A stretch of DNA of 64,000 nt from Bradyrhizobium algeriense (GTDB lineage Bacteria > Pseudomonadota > Alphaproteobacteria > Rhizobiales > Xanthobacteraceae), in assembly GCF_036924595.1 (NCBI RefSeq), contig NZ_JAZHRV010000001.1:7591501-7655500 (forward strand), written 5' to 3'. The position numbers and the translations under genes were made by a program. Shown here one piece after another: positions 63,374 through 64,000 of this stretch. The notes under the pieces are model-generated. The model was not told the DNA's origin, made no database searches, and saw nothing but the letters and a program-made list of their open reading frames with translations. The first letter of the stretch is position 1. Every line of letters begins with the position of its first letter.

Positions 63374-64000
63374 CTAACTCGCCGCCGCGTCGAACTGCGG
63401 CTTTGAGCCCTGCGCGCCGCGCACCAGCTTGCCGGGACGGGCACCCGTCGCCTTGCCGCTGCGCTGCGTCACCAGGCCGGAGACGATGGTGGCCTCATAG
63501 CCGTCGACCTGCTGCATCAGGCGACGGCCGCCGACCGGCAGGTCGTAATGCACTTTCGGTGGATGCAGGTGCAAGCGGTCATAGTCGATCACGTTGACGT
63601 CGCCCTTGAAGCCCGGCGCGATCACACCCCGGTCGTAGAGGCCGACCGAGAGTGCGGTCTTGCGCGACTGCGCCGCCACCACGAACGGGATCGACAGCTT
63701 TTCGCCGCGGCTGCGGTCGCGCGTCCAGTGCGTCAGCAGATAGGTCGGGAAGCTGGCGTCGCAGATGATGCCGCAATGCGCGCCGCCGTCGGAGAGGCCC
63801 GGCACGGCGCTGGGTTCGCGCAGCATCTCATATACGGCATCGAGATTGCCGTCGGCATAATTGAGGAACGGCACATAGAGCATGCCGCGGCCCTCGTCCG
63901 TCAGCATCGCGTCGTAGGCGAGCTCTTCCGGCTGCCGGCCCTGGCGGCGGGCTTGCGGGCCGAGCGCATTTTCCGGCGGCTGCTCGTAGTCCGGGGGATT
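63374..64000 (-). CDS. D-aminoacylase-type amidohydrolase (5' end beyond window)
   Basis: The frame is open from 63374 to the right edge, so the N-terminal half is missing. The visible 208 residues carry the C-terminal signature of the N-acyl-D-amino-acid deacylase group of amidohydrolases: GLSDGGAHCGI with the catalytic Asp, then LSVGLYDRGVIAPGFKGDVNVIDYD, the usual composite-barrel ending. The missing part should hold the first metal-binding HxH. Natural substrates in this broad group also include cyclic amides. Confidence 0.88.
   Translation of the reverse strand, partial: NPPDYEQPPENALGPQARRQGRQPEELAYDAMLTDEGRGMLYVPFLNYADGNLDAVYEMLREPSAVPGLSDGGAHCGIICDASFPTYLLTHWTRDRSRGEKLSIPFVVAAQSRKTALSVGLYDRGVIAPGFKGDVNVIDYDRLHLHPPKVHYDLPVGGRRLMQQVDGYEATIVSGLVTQRSGKATGARPGKLVRGAQGSKPQFDAAAS

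Overview
The window looks like a chromosomal segment of a Bradyrhizobium-type alphaproteobacterium (Nitrobacteraceae). Support: uniformly GC-rich coding DNA, many acyl-CoA/ABC-transport genes, orphan Leu/Ile/Val-type binding proteins, and several palindromic intergenic repeats of kinds I associate with Bradyrhizobium. No rRNA, tRNA or CRISPR array was seen. All calls were made by reading the sequence and conceptual translations; no database search was run.

Layout. 0-10 kb: a cut-off HAD hydrolase, an exported trypsin-like protease, a large ADP-forming acyl-CoA synthetase, a Gram-negative sortase with its VIT/VWA substrate ending in an LPRTA sorting signal, an HTH protein, a cold-shock protein with a strong terminator, and an AMP-forming acyl-CoA synthetase. 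10-25 kb: an accessory stretch with lower gene density, dispersed repeats and many small or unrecognised genes. It holds a cupin, a GFA protein, a GNAT, an 1100-residue SAM/cyclase/AAA/TPR signalling protein, a three-gene exported TPR operon, a TetR/EamA pair with two matching operators, a DUF805 protein and two hypotheticals.

25-29.8 kb: an LplT-PlsC-Aas fusion for phospholipid repair, a small protein and a TetR regulator with paired operators three helical turns apart. 29.8-48.6 kb: a catabolic island. On the plus strand are two acyl-CoA dehydrogenases, a GST, an AraC regulator, a BKACE enzyme and both subunits of a biotin-dependent acyl-CoA carboxylase. Convergent on the minus strand are an iron-ADH-family enzyme, a CoA ligase and a complete Dpp/Opp-type importer. 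Together these suggest import, CoA activation, dehydrogenation, carboxylation and cleavage of an unidentified (perhaps branched or isoprenoid) acid.

49-54.9 kb: an RND efflux pair and an orphan binding protein. 54.9-56.4 kb: an IS4-family insertion sequence with 15-bp inverted repeats and an exact 10-bp target duplication, inserted in one arm of a palindromic repeat; its transposase is split between two frames. 56.5-64 kb: a MAPEG protein, an Att-like ABC exporter operon (ATPase, double FtsX permease, Tat-exported CrtC/AttH-like protein), an MFS transporter translationally coupled to a GST, and the end of a D-aminoacylase-type amidohydrolase.
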